Assembly: GCA_958496175.1 (NCBI GenBank)
Contig: OY292279.1
Span: forward strand, 18,290,001-18,354,000
Source: Sisyra terminalis
Taxonomy: Eukaryota > Arthropoda > Insecta > Neuroptera > Sisyridae
Reading direction: 5' to 3'
Length of the DNA: 64,000 bases
Positions 46,801 to 57,168 of the stretch are shown here, one piece after another (positions within the stretch are counted from its first letter, which is position 1; the number at the start of each line of letters is the position of its first letter). Below the pieces are notes generated by a model. It was not told the origin of the DNA. It ran no database searches and saw nothing but the letters and a program-made list of their open reading frames with translations. A program made the position numbers and the translations under genes.

Positions 46801-49800
46801 TCCCGACGTGGGGTTTAGCCCCACGTTGATAATTTGTTACGCAAAGGGTACAATTTATGAAGAGATCGGACCAGAGTTAAGGTTAATCATATAGTAACTC
46901 TCAGCACTTACCAAATTAAAATTACATACCACTATATCGGGGACAATAAGAATTTTAGAAAGGCTTAAGCAGACGATTCACGCTCCGAGTTGCAGTCCAA
47001 CTTGTGGTCCGACTTTCAAATTTGGATCTAAAGTTGGACCGTGAATGGTGTTAGTGGAAGTGGGATGTTTAGTCGGACTAGTCGAATCATTTAGACGATC
47101 CAACTAGTAGTCCAACTAGTTGGACTGCAAGTCCAACAAGCTAAAGAAAGCTAAGAAATTTGTGTTGAAGGGAAAACTGGACACCATTGATAAGTTTAAA
47201 TAAGAGAAAAATTCAGGTTGTTTAAGATCTTTAATTTTTTAATATTTTATTATTTCAAAAAGCAACGTTTCGTTACGTAATCGTAACTTCCTCAGGCTTC
47301 TTGATTTACAAAATTTAATATTTTTAATTTAATTCAATAAAAAAAAATTATTGAATAAAAAAATAGATTTTTTTTATTGAATCAAATTAAAAATATTAAA
47401 TTTTGTAAATCAAGAAGCCTGAGGAAGTTACGATTACGTAACGAAACGTTGCTTTTTGAAATAATAAAATATTAAAAAATTAAAGATCTTAAACAACCTG
47501 AATTTTTCTCTTATTTAAACAATTTTAAAGCTGAGATCTGATTTTTATCATCTACCATTGATAAGATTAGGAAAGAATTTACCAGAAGAGGCGGAATATT
47601 TTGTATATCAGAAGTCAAACATCGATCTATGTTATACTGTATAAATTAAATTGGAGTTCTTCTTTAGGTAGTTTATCTAAAGCAGGCCATTCACGCTCCG
47701 ACTTGCAGTCCAACTTGTGGTCCGACTTTCAAATTTGGATCTAAAATCGGACCGTAAATGGTGTTAATGGAAGTTGGATGTCTAGTCGGACTAATCAAAT
47801 CATTTAGGCGATCCAACTAGTAGTCCGACAAGTTGGATTGCACGTCGAAGCGTGAATGGCCTGCTTTATATAAACTACCTAAAGAAGAACTCCAATTTAA
47901 TTTATACAGTATAACATAGATCGATGTTTAACTTCTGATATACAAAATATTCTGCCTCTTCTGGTAAATTCTTTCCCAATCTTATCAATGGTGTCCAATT
48001 TTTTTCTTCAACACAAATTTCCTAATTTTCCAGACCAAAATTCACTTTTATCTGTGATATTACATATAAAAACCTTCCATACTAGAAACATTCATCAATT
48101 TTGAAAAATAATATTTAGCATTGTTATGAACAATTATAAATACTTGTGAAGGTTAAAAACAAATGTGCATAGGAAAATCATTTTTCTAGCCATCCCAGGT
48201 ATGTGTTAGAAAATCATTTTTCCAATGCATAGTCGAAAAGGGAGCGTTCCCATTTGACATAACAACTATGCCCCGCAACTTCGACATGCAGTATATTTAG
48301 AAGATAATTTTCACCGATGAAGGAAATCCCTGTATAAATTATAGTATTCTGGATAAGGTATATTATACTGTATGAGTTACAGTATCCCTGCGGTAGAAAT
48401 CAGTGAATCTTTGTCAGTTTTCAACAAAACTTCTACCTTCTTAAAAGCTTCAAACCTTCATTGAAATAATAAAACAAAATCTCTGCTAAATTAATTATAC
48501 ACGTAAATCAGATTCTTCCATAATATGTTAGTTTAAGTACCTCTACTTCTTTTCCAATCCAAACCCTAATCAAACTATAATTTTTTTTTTTTCGAATTTT
48601 TAGTCAAGTTCCCTAACGTTTCCCTCAATCTTTTGAAATTCCCTGACCTTCTACATTTCCCTGACCGTCTGTTATAATTAAATAAAAGTAAATTCACTTT
48701 CTCATACGAACAAACGATTCATTTCTTTTATATTTAATGAATCACATTTACTATTCACATTTTAAAAAAAAATATTTTCTTATCAATCTTATCATTTTCT
48801 AAAACAAAAAAAATAAAAATTCAAATGCACTCAATCATAGCTCACGTTTATTATTATCATCATTTAAAGATAGCATTTGACGATAACAATTAGATTTGGA
48901 ATCAAATTAAATTTTTTCGCTGACATTGAACAGTTATACTGTTTATACAATATATAAGATATATATTACATTTATTAATGTAATACAATTTAAAAAAGTA
49001 AACTATGAACATAAATTTGAACAAAAATTCAAACAAAAGAACTATTGATGTATTGCCAAGATACGTATTTGGATTGCCAAGCAATCTTCATCAGTGATCA
49101 TCAAGTAGTATTTGATCGCTCCAAAGTTGCTATGTTTAACGTTTAAGTTTTGGGTTTACTTAGGTTTTTGTGCTTAGGAGCGTATAATCACATATGGGAT
49201 ACCATTTTCATATTTTCATGAATCTTAATGAATCTCACCTTAAAATGATCCAGAGACTCAGGCTTTTTGCGTAATTGGAAGATCTTTTCGAAATAAGCAC
49301 CTTAATAAAACTTTTGGTTTTCTACTTCTTCTGGCAATATTTTTCATGATTGGACCATCATGTTTTCATGCTTCCCCGGAAAAATAATCGAGAATAGTTT
49401 TTGTAAATCACTAGCATATTTTAGCAATATTATTTACTCATCTACAAATTTATTTTCATTTTAAATACACTGCTATCCAATTGGTGTAAAAATTCATAAC
49501 AGTAGCATTAAGGGCAGAGGCCTGAATTTATTATGTTGTAGATACCACTTGTAAAGGGACACCGAATGATTCGTAATACAAATGATGTCATAAGTATACG
49601 AATGTTTTCTTTTTAAGGGGATGGACATATAGGTAACTGTTGAGCTTGCCATACTGATTCCTTATTTATTGTTTATTTTGGAATCAGATATATCAGCAGA
49701 ATTTTCCTCACGAAAGCATCAAATATATCAAAGTCTAAGACCATCCAATTGATTTTCAACTGAAACCATAGTAGAATTTCAATAGTAGAGTCATCCATAG

Positions 49801-51429
49801 TTTACATTGAATTCAGATTCTAATACCTAAAAAAAATAACTGACAAAATCGTATTTGTGAGATCCTTTTGGAAAATCATTGGTATGCTTATTGTTTAATT
49901 GTACCAACCTTTCTCGCGAGTGGTACTTAATATAAATAATAAACCCTTTTATCTCCCTACCATTACTTATGCTAAACCATTTGACAAACTATTTATCCCA
50001 ATTTCATTGCCATGTCTATTGACTTTGCGTAACTAAAAGAACTTTTCAGAAGTTTATCATAGATAAAAGCGCGACTGAAAAAAACAGAAAGTATACAAAC
50101 CATAAAGAGTAGGTACCTATTAGGGTGATTTTTTTTTACTTTTTTTGGTCCCATCGTGAAATTTAGTTGGAAATATAAAGAATAAAATTCCCAGAAAGTT
50201 TGAGCCCTTAATATTAATTTTAAATCCTCGACCAAGACATGTAAAGATTTCCCATTGAAAATACACGGAAACTCTGATTTTTTATTTTTAAATTTCTATA
50301 TCTCAGCGGCATTTCATGGGATTGCTTTTACCGAAGATGGTTTTTTCTCAGAATTAAACGCTCTACAAAAGTGCCCATTGCGACAAAGTCGTAATTCACA
50401 CCGGTGAGGTAGTACGGGCCACTGAACCTGATTTTTCCATAAAATTCGCGTTTTTTTGCATTTATCTCGTAAATAACAAGAGCTACGGAAAAATTGTAAA
50501 TGAAAAACTTGTAGAGAATTTGATTTCCTACAAAAAAGGTCTTGTAGACTAAATCGCGAAGATCAATATTAAACGAGATATTAAGCCTTGAATTTTATGG
50601 AAAAATCAGGTTCAGTGGCCCGTACTACCTCACCGGTGTGAGTTACGACTTTGTCGCATGGGCACTTTTGTAGAGCGTTTAATTCTGAGAAAAAACCATC
50701 TTCGGTAAAAGCGATCCCATGAAATGCCGCTGAGATATAGAAATTTAAAAATAAAAAATCAGGGTTTCCGTGTATTTTCAATGGGAAATCTTTACACGTC
50801 TTGGTCGAGGACTTAAAATTAATATTAAGGGCTCAAACTTTCAGAATTTTTTTTTTTTTTGGTATTTCCAACAAAATTTCACGATGGGGCCAAAAAAAAA
50901 ATCACCCTAGTACCTATGTTGAGTACTTTGAAATTCGGCAGTTGAAAAAAATACATTTAGGAATCTTATTTATGGAAAAATAGCAAATATTCTTGCCTTG
51001 TCAAAATTTACGTATATATCCCAATACTCTCCCTTGCCCACCATCGAAAAAGAATTTGTAGGCAATCATGAAAATCGTTTGTAACTTTCCTTTCATTTTT
51101 AGGTTTTGGGAGTTGATTGTGATCCATTGACGTACGTAGAAAAATGTTTACGGGGTGAAATTAAAGCCGACCAGGCGCATTGGAACACCAGCGGTGAGTC
51201 CTCGTAAAAACAATAGTACATACAAATCCAACCCCTAAAATAAAGATATTGTTTTACTGGTTTTACTGTTCAGAATTGAAGATTATGTTTCATTAAATCA
51301 TGTACCCATTGTGTTTCAGATCTAACCGCACGATTATCGTGGATCAATTGGGAGAATTTGGGCGTTAATCCGAACCGAAGAAGTGTTCTAACAACCTTAG
51401 CCTTAACTACTGAAAATGTTAACAACTAA
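40829..51429 (+). CDS. Fer2: 48-related bHLH transcription factor, Fer2-like
   Basis: Six exons join in frame to 214 residues: 40829-40875, 42711-42862, 46272-46398, 46611-46728, 51103-51193 and 51320-51429 (TAA). All introns are GT/AG. The bHLH spans about residues 93-150: basic region [16 protein letters not shown], helix 1 [14 protein letters not shown], loop [11 protein letters not shown] and helix 2 [17 protein letters not shown]. The basic region keeps the Asn/Glu/Arg contacts for E-box binding. The loop and helix 2 are those of the PTF1A/Fer group. The C-terminus ([20 protein letters not shown], then [14 protein letters not shown]) matches Fer2 best, as opposed to Fer1/PTF1A or the short Fer3. 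In Drosophila, Fer2 acts in dopaminergic neuron development and activity rhythms. The start follows a TATA-containing promoter. One intron splits Ser109 between the basic region and helix 1. Introns are heavily loaded with repeats. Confidence 0.93.
41080..42400 (-). pseudogene. Nuclear mitochondrial insertion: atp6 end and cox3, interrupted
   Basis: On the minus strand, ATG at 42336 begins the mitochondrial cox3 frame: [24 protein letters not shown] sequence with TGA as Trp, continuing to [18 protein letters not shown] codons. The frame is broken at about 42105 by the foldback element 41385-42102. It resumes at about 41380 with IVTLGLRWE, TSEVFFF, SIELGAMWPP and [23 protein letters not shown] codons. 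It ends near 41080, so the last third of cox3 is missing. About 60 bases upstream of the ATG encode the end of atp6 ([11 protein letters not shown]). The frame uses the mitochondrial code, so it cannot be expressed as a nuclear gene. It lies in the first intron of the bHLH gene, in the opposite orientation. Confidence 0.85.
41385..42102. mobile_element. Foldback hAT-type element inside cox3 NUMT
   Basis: Same family as 50121-50909 and 57841-58644: inverted arms with CCTCGACCAAGACGTGTAAA, GCGGCATTTCATGGGATC and CACCGGTGTGAGTTACGAC. The terminal TAGGGTGATT is eroded on both sides. Confidence 0.75.
42460..42620. mobile_element. PIF/Harbinger-like MITE, right end lost
   Basis: TAA, then AGCAGGCCATTCACGCTCCG and the internal palindrome. 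The final GGCCTGCT is missing. Confidence 0.65.
43361..43396 (-). repeat. Hammerhead-like motif, degenerate
   Basis: Minus strand: CTTATGA, A, a GGTCT/AGACC hairpin and GAAACGTGTC. The G of CTGA is replaced by T. It lies in the element nested at 43296-44355. Confidence 0.45.
43850..44308. mobile_element. Right half of a TAGGGTGATT foldback
   Basis: Contains the right arm of the family (CACCGGTGTGAGTTACGACT to AATCACCCTA). The left arm is reduced to a short inverted remnant near 43690-43760. Confidence 0.65.
44671..44903. mobile_element. pogo/Tigger-like MITE, second copy
   Basis: CAGTATAATCTCACTAATCC at the left, GTGAGATTACATTG at the right, TA on both sides. Inverted relative to 14850-15073. 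Confidence 0.78.
45727..46271. other. Intron sequence with one hammerhead-like motif
   Basis: On the minus strand at 45826-45795: CTGAAGA, A, a GCAAT/ATTGC hairpin, then GAAACGTC. No second arm was found, so this may be a truncated copy. The rest is unassigned. Confidence 0.45.
46794..46870 (+). mobile_element. hAT terminal fragment
   Basis: CAGTGTTTCCCGACGTGGGG followed by TTTAGCCCCACG, a hAT-like end with an internal hairpin. The opposite end was not found. Confidence 0.45.
46968..47135. mobile_element. PIF/Harbinger-like MITE, right end lost
   Basis: TTA, then AGCAGACGATTCACGCTCCG and the palindromic interior. Confidence 0.62.
47195..47553. mobile_element. Palindromic hammerhead-like retroposon, second family
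   Basis: A 359-bp insertion with a perfect 12-bp duplication ACCATTGATAAG (47183-47194 and 47554-47565). Long inverted arms meet at an A/T-rich centre. The right arm continues about 34 bases beyond the palindrome. Each arm contains, reading outward, CTGAGGA, A, a GTTACG/CGTAAC hairpin, GAAACGTT (plus 47419-47452, minus 47296-47262). It has the same plan as 9192-9761 but unrelated sequence. Confidence 0.75.
47681..47865. mobile_element. PIF/Harbinger-like MITE, full copy
   Basis: AGCAGGCCATTCACGCTCCG to GAATGGCCTGCT, flanked by TAA and TTA. It occupies the exact centre of the outer palindrome. Confidence 0.78.
48041..48889. other. Intron sequence, nothing recognised
   Basis: AT-rich, no repeat matched within the window. 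Confidence 0.4.
48890..49130 (-). mobile_element. Hammerhead-like retroposon, single arm
   Basis: Minus-strand copy of the 9192-9761 family with tail TTTTTTCGCTGAC. CTGATGA and the GATTGC/GCAATC hairpin are intact, but GAAA is CAAA. Confidence 0.65.
49131..50112. other. Intron sequence, nothing recognised
   Basis: No repeat matched; slightly less AT-rich. No open frame of interest. Confidence 0.4.
50121..50909. mobile_element. Foldback hAT-type element with perfect duplication
   Basis: A 789-bp element, ends TAGGGTGATTTTTTTTTACT and complement, flanked by perfect GTACCTAT (50113-50120 and 50910-50917). The two halves are long inverted copies. Frames at 49993-50235, 50581-50781 and 50801-50983 fall inside it and are not genes. 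Confidence 0.88.
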
Positions 51430-51947
51430 ATTATTATAAACTTAGAATTTTTATACTTAAAGATTTTATCTATTTATTTATATTTAATTGTATTAGATTA
51501 CTAGAAGGTCGTTGTCTTGTAACTATTGTAATTCAAGATACAAGTAGTGTAAAGAATGTATTGTAATTGCATTATTTGATTGCAATTATTTTTTTCCTCA
51601 AGTATCAGTCAATGCCAAGAATGAATCAAACTACAATTTAATCTTGACAATTTTGTTGCAATACTTAATTTATTTAACATTCATTTAATATTTGTGATAA
51701 CTAATGTAAAATGTTACATTTCAATAAAAAAAAATAATAAATTTGAATTAACAGAAAAGAGATGATCAACCTATAACCTATTGAATTAACCTATTGAACC
51801 ACATAATTAGCTTGCAATTTATGTGTGGCCTTCTTTAACTTAAAAAGAATGACCAGACAAAACAGAACATTATAGAACATGACATAACAGAACAAAGAAG
51901 ACTAGGCAGTTCCCACATTACATATCAAAAAGATTATTTTGTATTAA
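51430..51947 (+). other. bHLH 3' UTR and downstream spacer
   Basis: AATAAA at 51723-51728, about 295 bases after the stop, is the best poly(A) signal. Other AT-rich variants occur around it. ACATAACAGAACA-type repeats near 51860-51895 are minor. Confidence 0.5.
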
Positions 51948-52988
51948 CTAGTAGTTGCCCGTTGCATTCGCAACTAAAGGTTTTATCTCAATAAAATGTG
52001 TAATATGAGATACTGTAGTTAATCAACAATCGAAATTTTAAATTTAATAATCAAAATGTTGTTAATTTAAAAAAAAGTTTATCTAAAATTATATTAAGAA
52101 ATAAAATATAAGTGTTTGTTAATATTATTTTAATAAAATTTTAAATAACGTTATTTCACTAAATTAGTATGAAAGTTTAATACTTATGTAGTACTTATAC
52201 CAAATAGGCGATTTTAAATTTTGGTTCGTTTTTCAATAATCAAACTTTTTAAAATCTATTTTATTTTATGAACCAATGGTTGTGATCTGGAGTAATTATA
52301 TATTCGGCTAAAAAGCATTAAGGTAGCAATTTTTTGCCATATATTTCACTGTCAATTCAAATATAAAATCTTCGATACTAAATTTTTTTCGGTATTTAGA
52401 ACAATTTGAAAACCAATTATTGTTATTGAAAAGAAAAAAAAATATTCGAATTTACTTCCACGCTTTCCACCTATTTCCAACAATTTTGTATGTACAACGT
52501 CCAAATGTCCGAAATCGAATAGTTTTTTAGTCATTTTAACTAACATAAAGAAGGTAATTATTTTTTTTTTCGTTTTACATTGTATTTTCAAATATAAGTG
52601 CACATTTGTGTCGATGAAATTTGGAAAATGTTTTCCTTATACGATGCAGATATATAATAAGAAAGGTTTTTTGAAAATTTCTCCCCTAAAAGAGTGAAAA
52701 ACGGTAGCAAAGTTTGTAAGGGATAACGTTTAATAAACAATCAAAATTTCAAATTTAATAATCAATCAAAGTACGTTAAAAGTGAAACATTATGACTGCT
52801 TAATATCAAACAGTTGATTTATTATTAGAAACAAAAAATTAGGGTCTGGTTAAAAATTTAAACTCAGATAAGTAGATATAACTGAAAATGGTTAAGTTTA
52901 AGTTTATAAGTGAGAATTATTTTTTTTGGCTTTCACATATTGTAAATCTGAAAATCCAAAATAGTATTCACAAATAAATACATTAGTG
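51948..52988 (-). mobile_element. Helitron-like family B, near-full copy
   Basis: Minus strand ends GTTGC-GAAT-GCAAC hairpin, then GGGCAACTA, CTAG and T. That is the textbook Helitron 3' end. Homology to 1-555 extends to about 52988, where the minus strand begins TCACTAATG. No helicase frame. Confidence 0.62.
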
Positions 52989-53004
52989 AGTGAGTACCCG
53001 TACC

Positions 53005-53156
53005 CAAGGTTTATAAAATACACAGGTGGCCTCATGGTGGCTACGTGACGTATCCAGAAGAAATTCGTACATATCTTCAGACTGATCAATTTCAAAATTC
53101 TTCGTATGACGTCATTTCTTTTTTAATGGAGCAGCCTGTGTAATTTACAAACCTTG
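53005..53156. mobile_element. Mutator-like MITE with perfect 9-bp duplication
   Basis: A 152-bp element with ends CAAGGTTTATAAAATACACA and complement, flanked by ACCCGTACC twice (52996-53004 and 53157-53165). The 9-bp duplication fits Mutator-like elements. A second, inverted copy is at 56456-56610. The short minus frame here is not a gene. Confidence 0.82.
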
Positions 53157-53165
53157 ACCCGTACC

Positions 53166-54550
53166 AACGTTTTGAATGCGTAAGTGGGGATAACAGAGCG
53201 CATGCGTATAGCCTAATCTGCACGGACGCACGGCATATCGGTTCATATCGGTCATTTGTTCGTCAATTTTTTTCGTTTGTTCGTTTTTATTATTTTTTAA
53301 TAAAAAAAAAAAACAAATTTTACGAAACAGAAAACTAAAGTTAACCCCTTATTTATAAAAACGGTCCTTTTTGCATTGGAATAGATGTATTTCTATAGAT
53401 TTCCGTTTGTTCGTCCTTGAATTGTTGTATTTTTTTAAATAAAAGCCAAAAATATAAAAAAATATTTGCATAAAAAGCACACCATTATGTTCCATCGCTT
53501 AAATATGAAATATTAAGACACCTATGGGAAATTGGAGGCGGTGATTTCTATTCATACAAATTAGTTTCAGAATAATTAATGTTTGATAAATTAAAAATTT
53601 TGTAATCTGGCAAATAAAAAATAAAATTCTTCAAAATGGCGAGTGCTTTAGTGGTCAAATGTGTATGTTTCATTTATTTTTGGAAATATAAAACATTGAA
53701 ACCGATGTTGGATAGTTTAAATCATTAATTTTTTACTTATTTTCGTTTGTTGGAAAAGAATTGTCGTTTGTTCGTCCCTAGATCTTAATATTTACACGTA
53801 CATATTTAAATACATTCTTTGTTCTTTACCTTTGCCGAAAAATACCATACATGAATATATACATTAATCTATTATTATATTGCCATATATTTTGTAAAAA
53901 TGTGATGCCTCATACACGCTGGTTGGCCACCTCTGATCTAATTCATCTTACAATAAGTAAATCTCTGATAAAAACGCTGCGTAACCTCTTTTTAGAGGTA
54001 CGCCCCTGATCTTCTTTAATATCCTCAAATCCGCTGTTCTTATCATTCTTTTGGCTATTGAATTTTTTCAGTGGTATAGAATAATATTGATCTAATACAG
54101 CTTTTATCCTTACTTTACTTGTCGACCTAACTTTAGATAATCTCCAACTCTAAAACTAAATGAAATGTTCGTAAAGTTTGCCAAATAATCAGAAAAAGCA
54201 TTAAGTGACATATTTTTTAGCATATTCTTTTAAATTTTCAATATTAATATTTAATGCATTTTTTTCAACGAGTTAAAAGTAACAAATTCGAAATATTCTG
54301 TTTTGTCATATTCTGTTCTGTTTTGTCATAATTCTTTTTAGCATTCTTCTATTTTACCATTGTGCTACACTTTTATGTTTTGCTTCGTTATACACCGGAA
54401 AAAATGGTGTCCATTAACTCCAATAGGTATTAAATGTTATAGGGTCAAATAATTTTAGACATTACAGATAAAAAAAGCCACAAATAACATGTGACTCTGA
54501 AACAATTGATTGGGCAGCCCTGATCTAGACAGATTTCATTTTACAAATCA
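53166..54550. other. AT-rich spacer with hAT end remnants
   Basis: Isolated hAT-like right ends occur: GGTTGGCCACCTCTG (near 53920), AGGTACGCCCCTG (near 53995) and TTGGGCAGCCCTG (near 54512). No matching left ends were found. No gene. Confidence 0.4.
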
Positions 54551-55486
54551 TCTTAATCTTAAAAATACGTGCTACTGGTCAATATGCAGATATGATTCGT
54601 ATAAGATTATGTTGACAAAGGTTAAGGTTTTATCAAACAATTTAAATTTTAAATATTATCTTTTATTCTATTAATTTTGAACTTTCGTAAATTCGTTGGA
54701 AAATTTGTCAAAATTATAGTAATAATCGAAAGTGAAGAGAAATAGTTAAGGTCTATAAAGGTGCTAGAGATATTATTACAGAATTGCCTACGAAGTTGTT
54801 GCGTTATGAATTCGAGGGTATTTTGTGTATAAAATGTGTAAAATTACGAATTTTAATATACATAAGTGCTGATTAATACTATGGTGTGCCGAATATTACT
54901 AGAATGTAAAATTCTAGTTCTTCAAATTAACTATTTTAATTTTTTCCTGGTTTCTTGCGGAACAAGAATGACTCAACCGATTTTGATGAAATTTGGTATT
55001 TAACTAGGACTCATTGTTTCCTTTACAACAGAGTATAGCGAAAAAAAATATGGTCTACATAACAGTGCGAAGAATCGTTGGATAGGTTTTCGAAATTAAT
55101 ATAAAGAGTTTAGTCGGATCTTTATGGCGAGTTGACCCTCAAATAGGAACCTATATCGAAACTTATGTTAAAATATCGACTTGATTTATAAACACATTTT
55201 AAATACATTTCGCGACCAAATTCCCCTTTAAATCCCAGGAAATGTACGAAGAAAAAAAATGATTTTTTAATATATTTATGTTTCAGTAGTTTGTACTGAT
55301 TACTTGAGATTCAAACTATTTTAATTGTTATTAATTATTAATAATAGTGCCGATGATTATTATATTTTTTCTTAAATTTTAATAAATATTGAACAGTAGA
55401 TGTTTTTCCTTATCTTTTAGTACAGTTATTCAATTTTTAAAGGTAATTATTATATGAGCAAATATTGAAAAACAAATAAATTAAAA
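54551..55486. other. AT-rich intergenic sequence
   Basis: No gene, repeat or motif recognised. Confidence 0.4.
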
Positions 55487-55494
55487 AATCATTT

Positions 55495-55719
55495 GGCTCA
55501 AGTCCATTTTAGCACACCCACAATCTGGCAACGTTGCATTTTCGACTTTGTTTTTAATTCAATTCGCGATTAAATCGGTCCATAATGAAAATTTAGCCAC
55601 AAAAGAGAGAATTGTTCCATATTAGAAGAGAATTAACAAAAATATCGCGAATTAAATTAAAAACAAAATCGAAAATGCAACGTTGCCAGATTGTGGGTGT
55701 GCTTATATGGACTTGAGCC
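55495..55719. mobile_element. Palindromic hAT-type MITE with perfect 8-bp duplication
   Basis: GGCTCAAGTCCATTTTAGC to complement, 225 bp, flanked by AATCATTT (55487-55494 and 55720-55727). This is the second copy that fixes the family ends and target size. Confidence 0.9.
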
Positions 55720-55856
55720 AATCATTTTTCTTTGTCTATTTCCTAAGATATAGAACCATGAAAATAATATATATTATCCTCTTTTTTGTGAGTTAGGTGT
55801 GAGTAGTTCTATACAAGCGTTAGAAGTTATACTTCTTCGGTATAGTTAAAAAGATG

Positions 55857-56451
55857 TTTTTGTAAGGACTGCTTCTAAAGTTGAACTTTCGTGCGTTGTG
55901 TGGCGGGGGTAAAGAGCCGTTTTCTCATCGTGGTGGCAAGCGTGCGCGAAAGTAGAGAAACCGTGCGCGAAAGTAAATAACAGTGCGGAAAAGTAAAATA
56001 AATTGATACCTAAATATACCTAAATACACTTTGATAAGAAATAATTAATATAGGTAATTATTTAGACTGTAGTTTAAACTAAAATGTTGTTTTTATTCAT
56101 AATTTTTCTATAAATTATTCTTACTATAGAGTTGAAATTTTTCATATATAAATAACAATAATTAATTTCTCAATCTCTTTCTGTTGAACTTTAGAAGCAG
56201 TCGTTACAAAAAATTTTGTTCGATACTTATGCTTAAAGCGAGGTACCTAGTAGGACGAAATTGAGACACTTGCTAAAGGGACTGATCATACACAACTTGA
56301 TCTCGTGCGCCTACCCCCACTCGTCTGGCGGCCTCGTGGGGGTACACAGCGCACTCGATCTCGTTGTGTATGATCAGTCCCTTTAGCTCGTGCATCAATT
56401 TCATCCTACTAGAAAACCTCACTTACGCTTAAGAATCGAAAATAACTATTT
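55857..56451. mobile_element. Composite of two inverted-repeat elements, copy 1
   Basis: The first part (55857-56222) has ends TTTTGTAAGGACTGCTTCTA and complement AGCAGTCGTTACAAAA. The second (about 56223-56451) has ends around GAGGTACCTAGTAGGA and TCCTACTAGAAAACCTC. It also contains a very strong inner hairpin, CTAAAGGGACTGATCATACA (from 56273) against its complement ending 56386. The same pair in the same order recurs at 61197-61780. Confidence 0.7.
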
Positions 56452-56455
56452 CAAT

Positions 56456-56610
56456 CAAGGTTTGTAAATTACACAGGTTGCTCCATTAGAAAAAAAAAAT
56501 GACGTCATACGAAGAATTTTGAAATTGAATCAGTCTGAAGATATGTACGAATTTCTTCTGGATACGTCACGTAGCCACCATGAGGCCACCTGTGTATTTT
56601 ATAAACCTTG
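56456..56610. mobile_element. Mutator-like MITE, second copy
   Basis: CAAGGTTTGTAAATTACACA to complement. Flanking 9-mers TATTTCAAT and GTTTTCAAT agree at 7 of 9. Inverted relative to 53005-53156. Confidence 0.75.
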
Positions 56611-57168
56611 GTTTTCAATCCAGTGCTGTAACCTCTTCCGGTAATACCAAAGTGGACACATCAATTTTTCACGAAATGTTTATCAGTAATAGTGATGCGA
56701 TTCTAAGGAAAAAATATTAGTTTACCGAGGAAGTTGAAAACAGCAGATAATATTTATATAATTTTCGATTCATTCATAACAAAAACCGATCCTTATAATT
56801 ACTTTTAATTACTGATAAATCACGTAATTGTTATCATTTTTCTAAATAAAAATATAGTAAATAAATACACCATATTTAGTTATTCAATGATAAGTAATTA
56901 TTGACTCTTGTAAAAATTCATTATAATTTTTACGTCGATTCATTCATATCGAAGAAGAATGGTTAACAATATGAATTATTAGTTTTAATTGTATGTGATT
57001 AAATAAATGCTCATCTAACCATATGATTAATGGGGAAAAATCGTCACAAATTGTCCATGTTATAAAAGAATTTGCACGCAGATTGCATCAATATCCTGGC
57101 AAGCATTCCAATAGAAAAACACAGACGAATAGTTCCCATCGAATGGTTCTGATAGTCTGAAATTTATA
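56611..57168 (+). promoter_or_regulatory. Upstream region of the odorant-binding protein
   Basis: TATAAAAG at 57061-57068 with an initiator-like GCATCAAT about 25 bases downstream (57086-57092) predicts a 5' UTR of about 80 bases. Further upstream is AT-rich and single-copy. Confidence 0.55.

Larger units (their letters stand above)
47140..48040. mobile_element. Outer palindrome containing two other elements
   Basis: 47145-47194 plus 47566-47680 is the inverted complement of 47866-48035 (landmarks ACACCATTGATAAG, ACCAGAAGAGGCGGAAT, AGGTAGTTTAT). The centre is the MITE 47681-47865, and the left arm is split by the retroposon 47195-47553. Confidence 0.7.
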
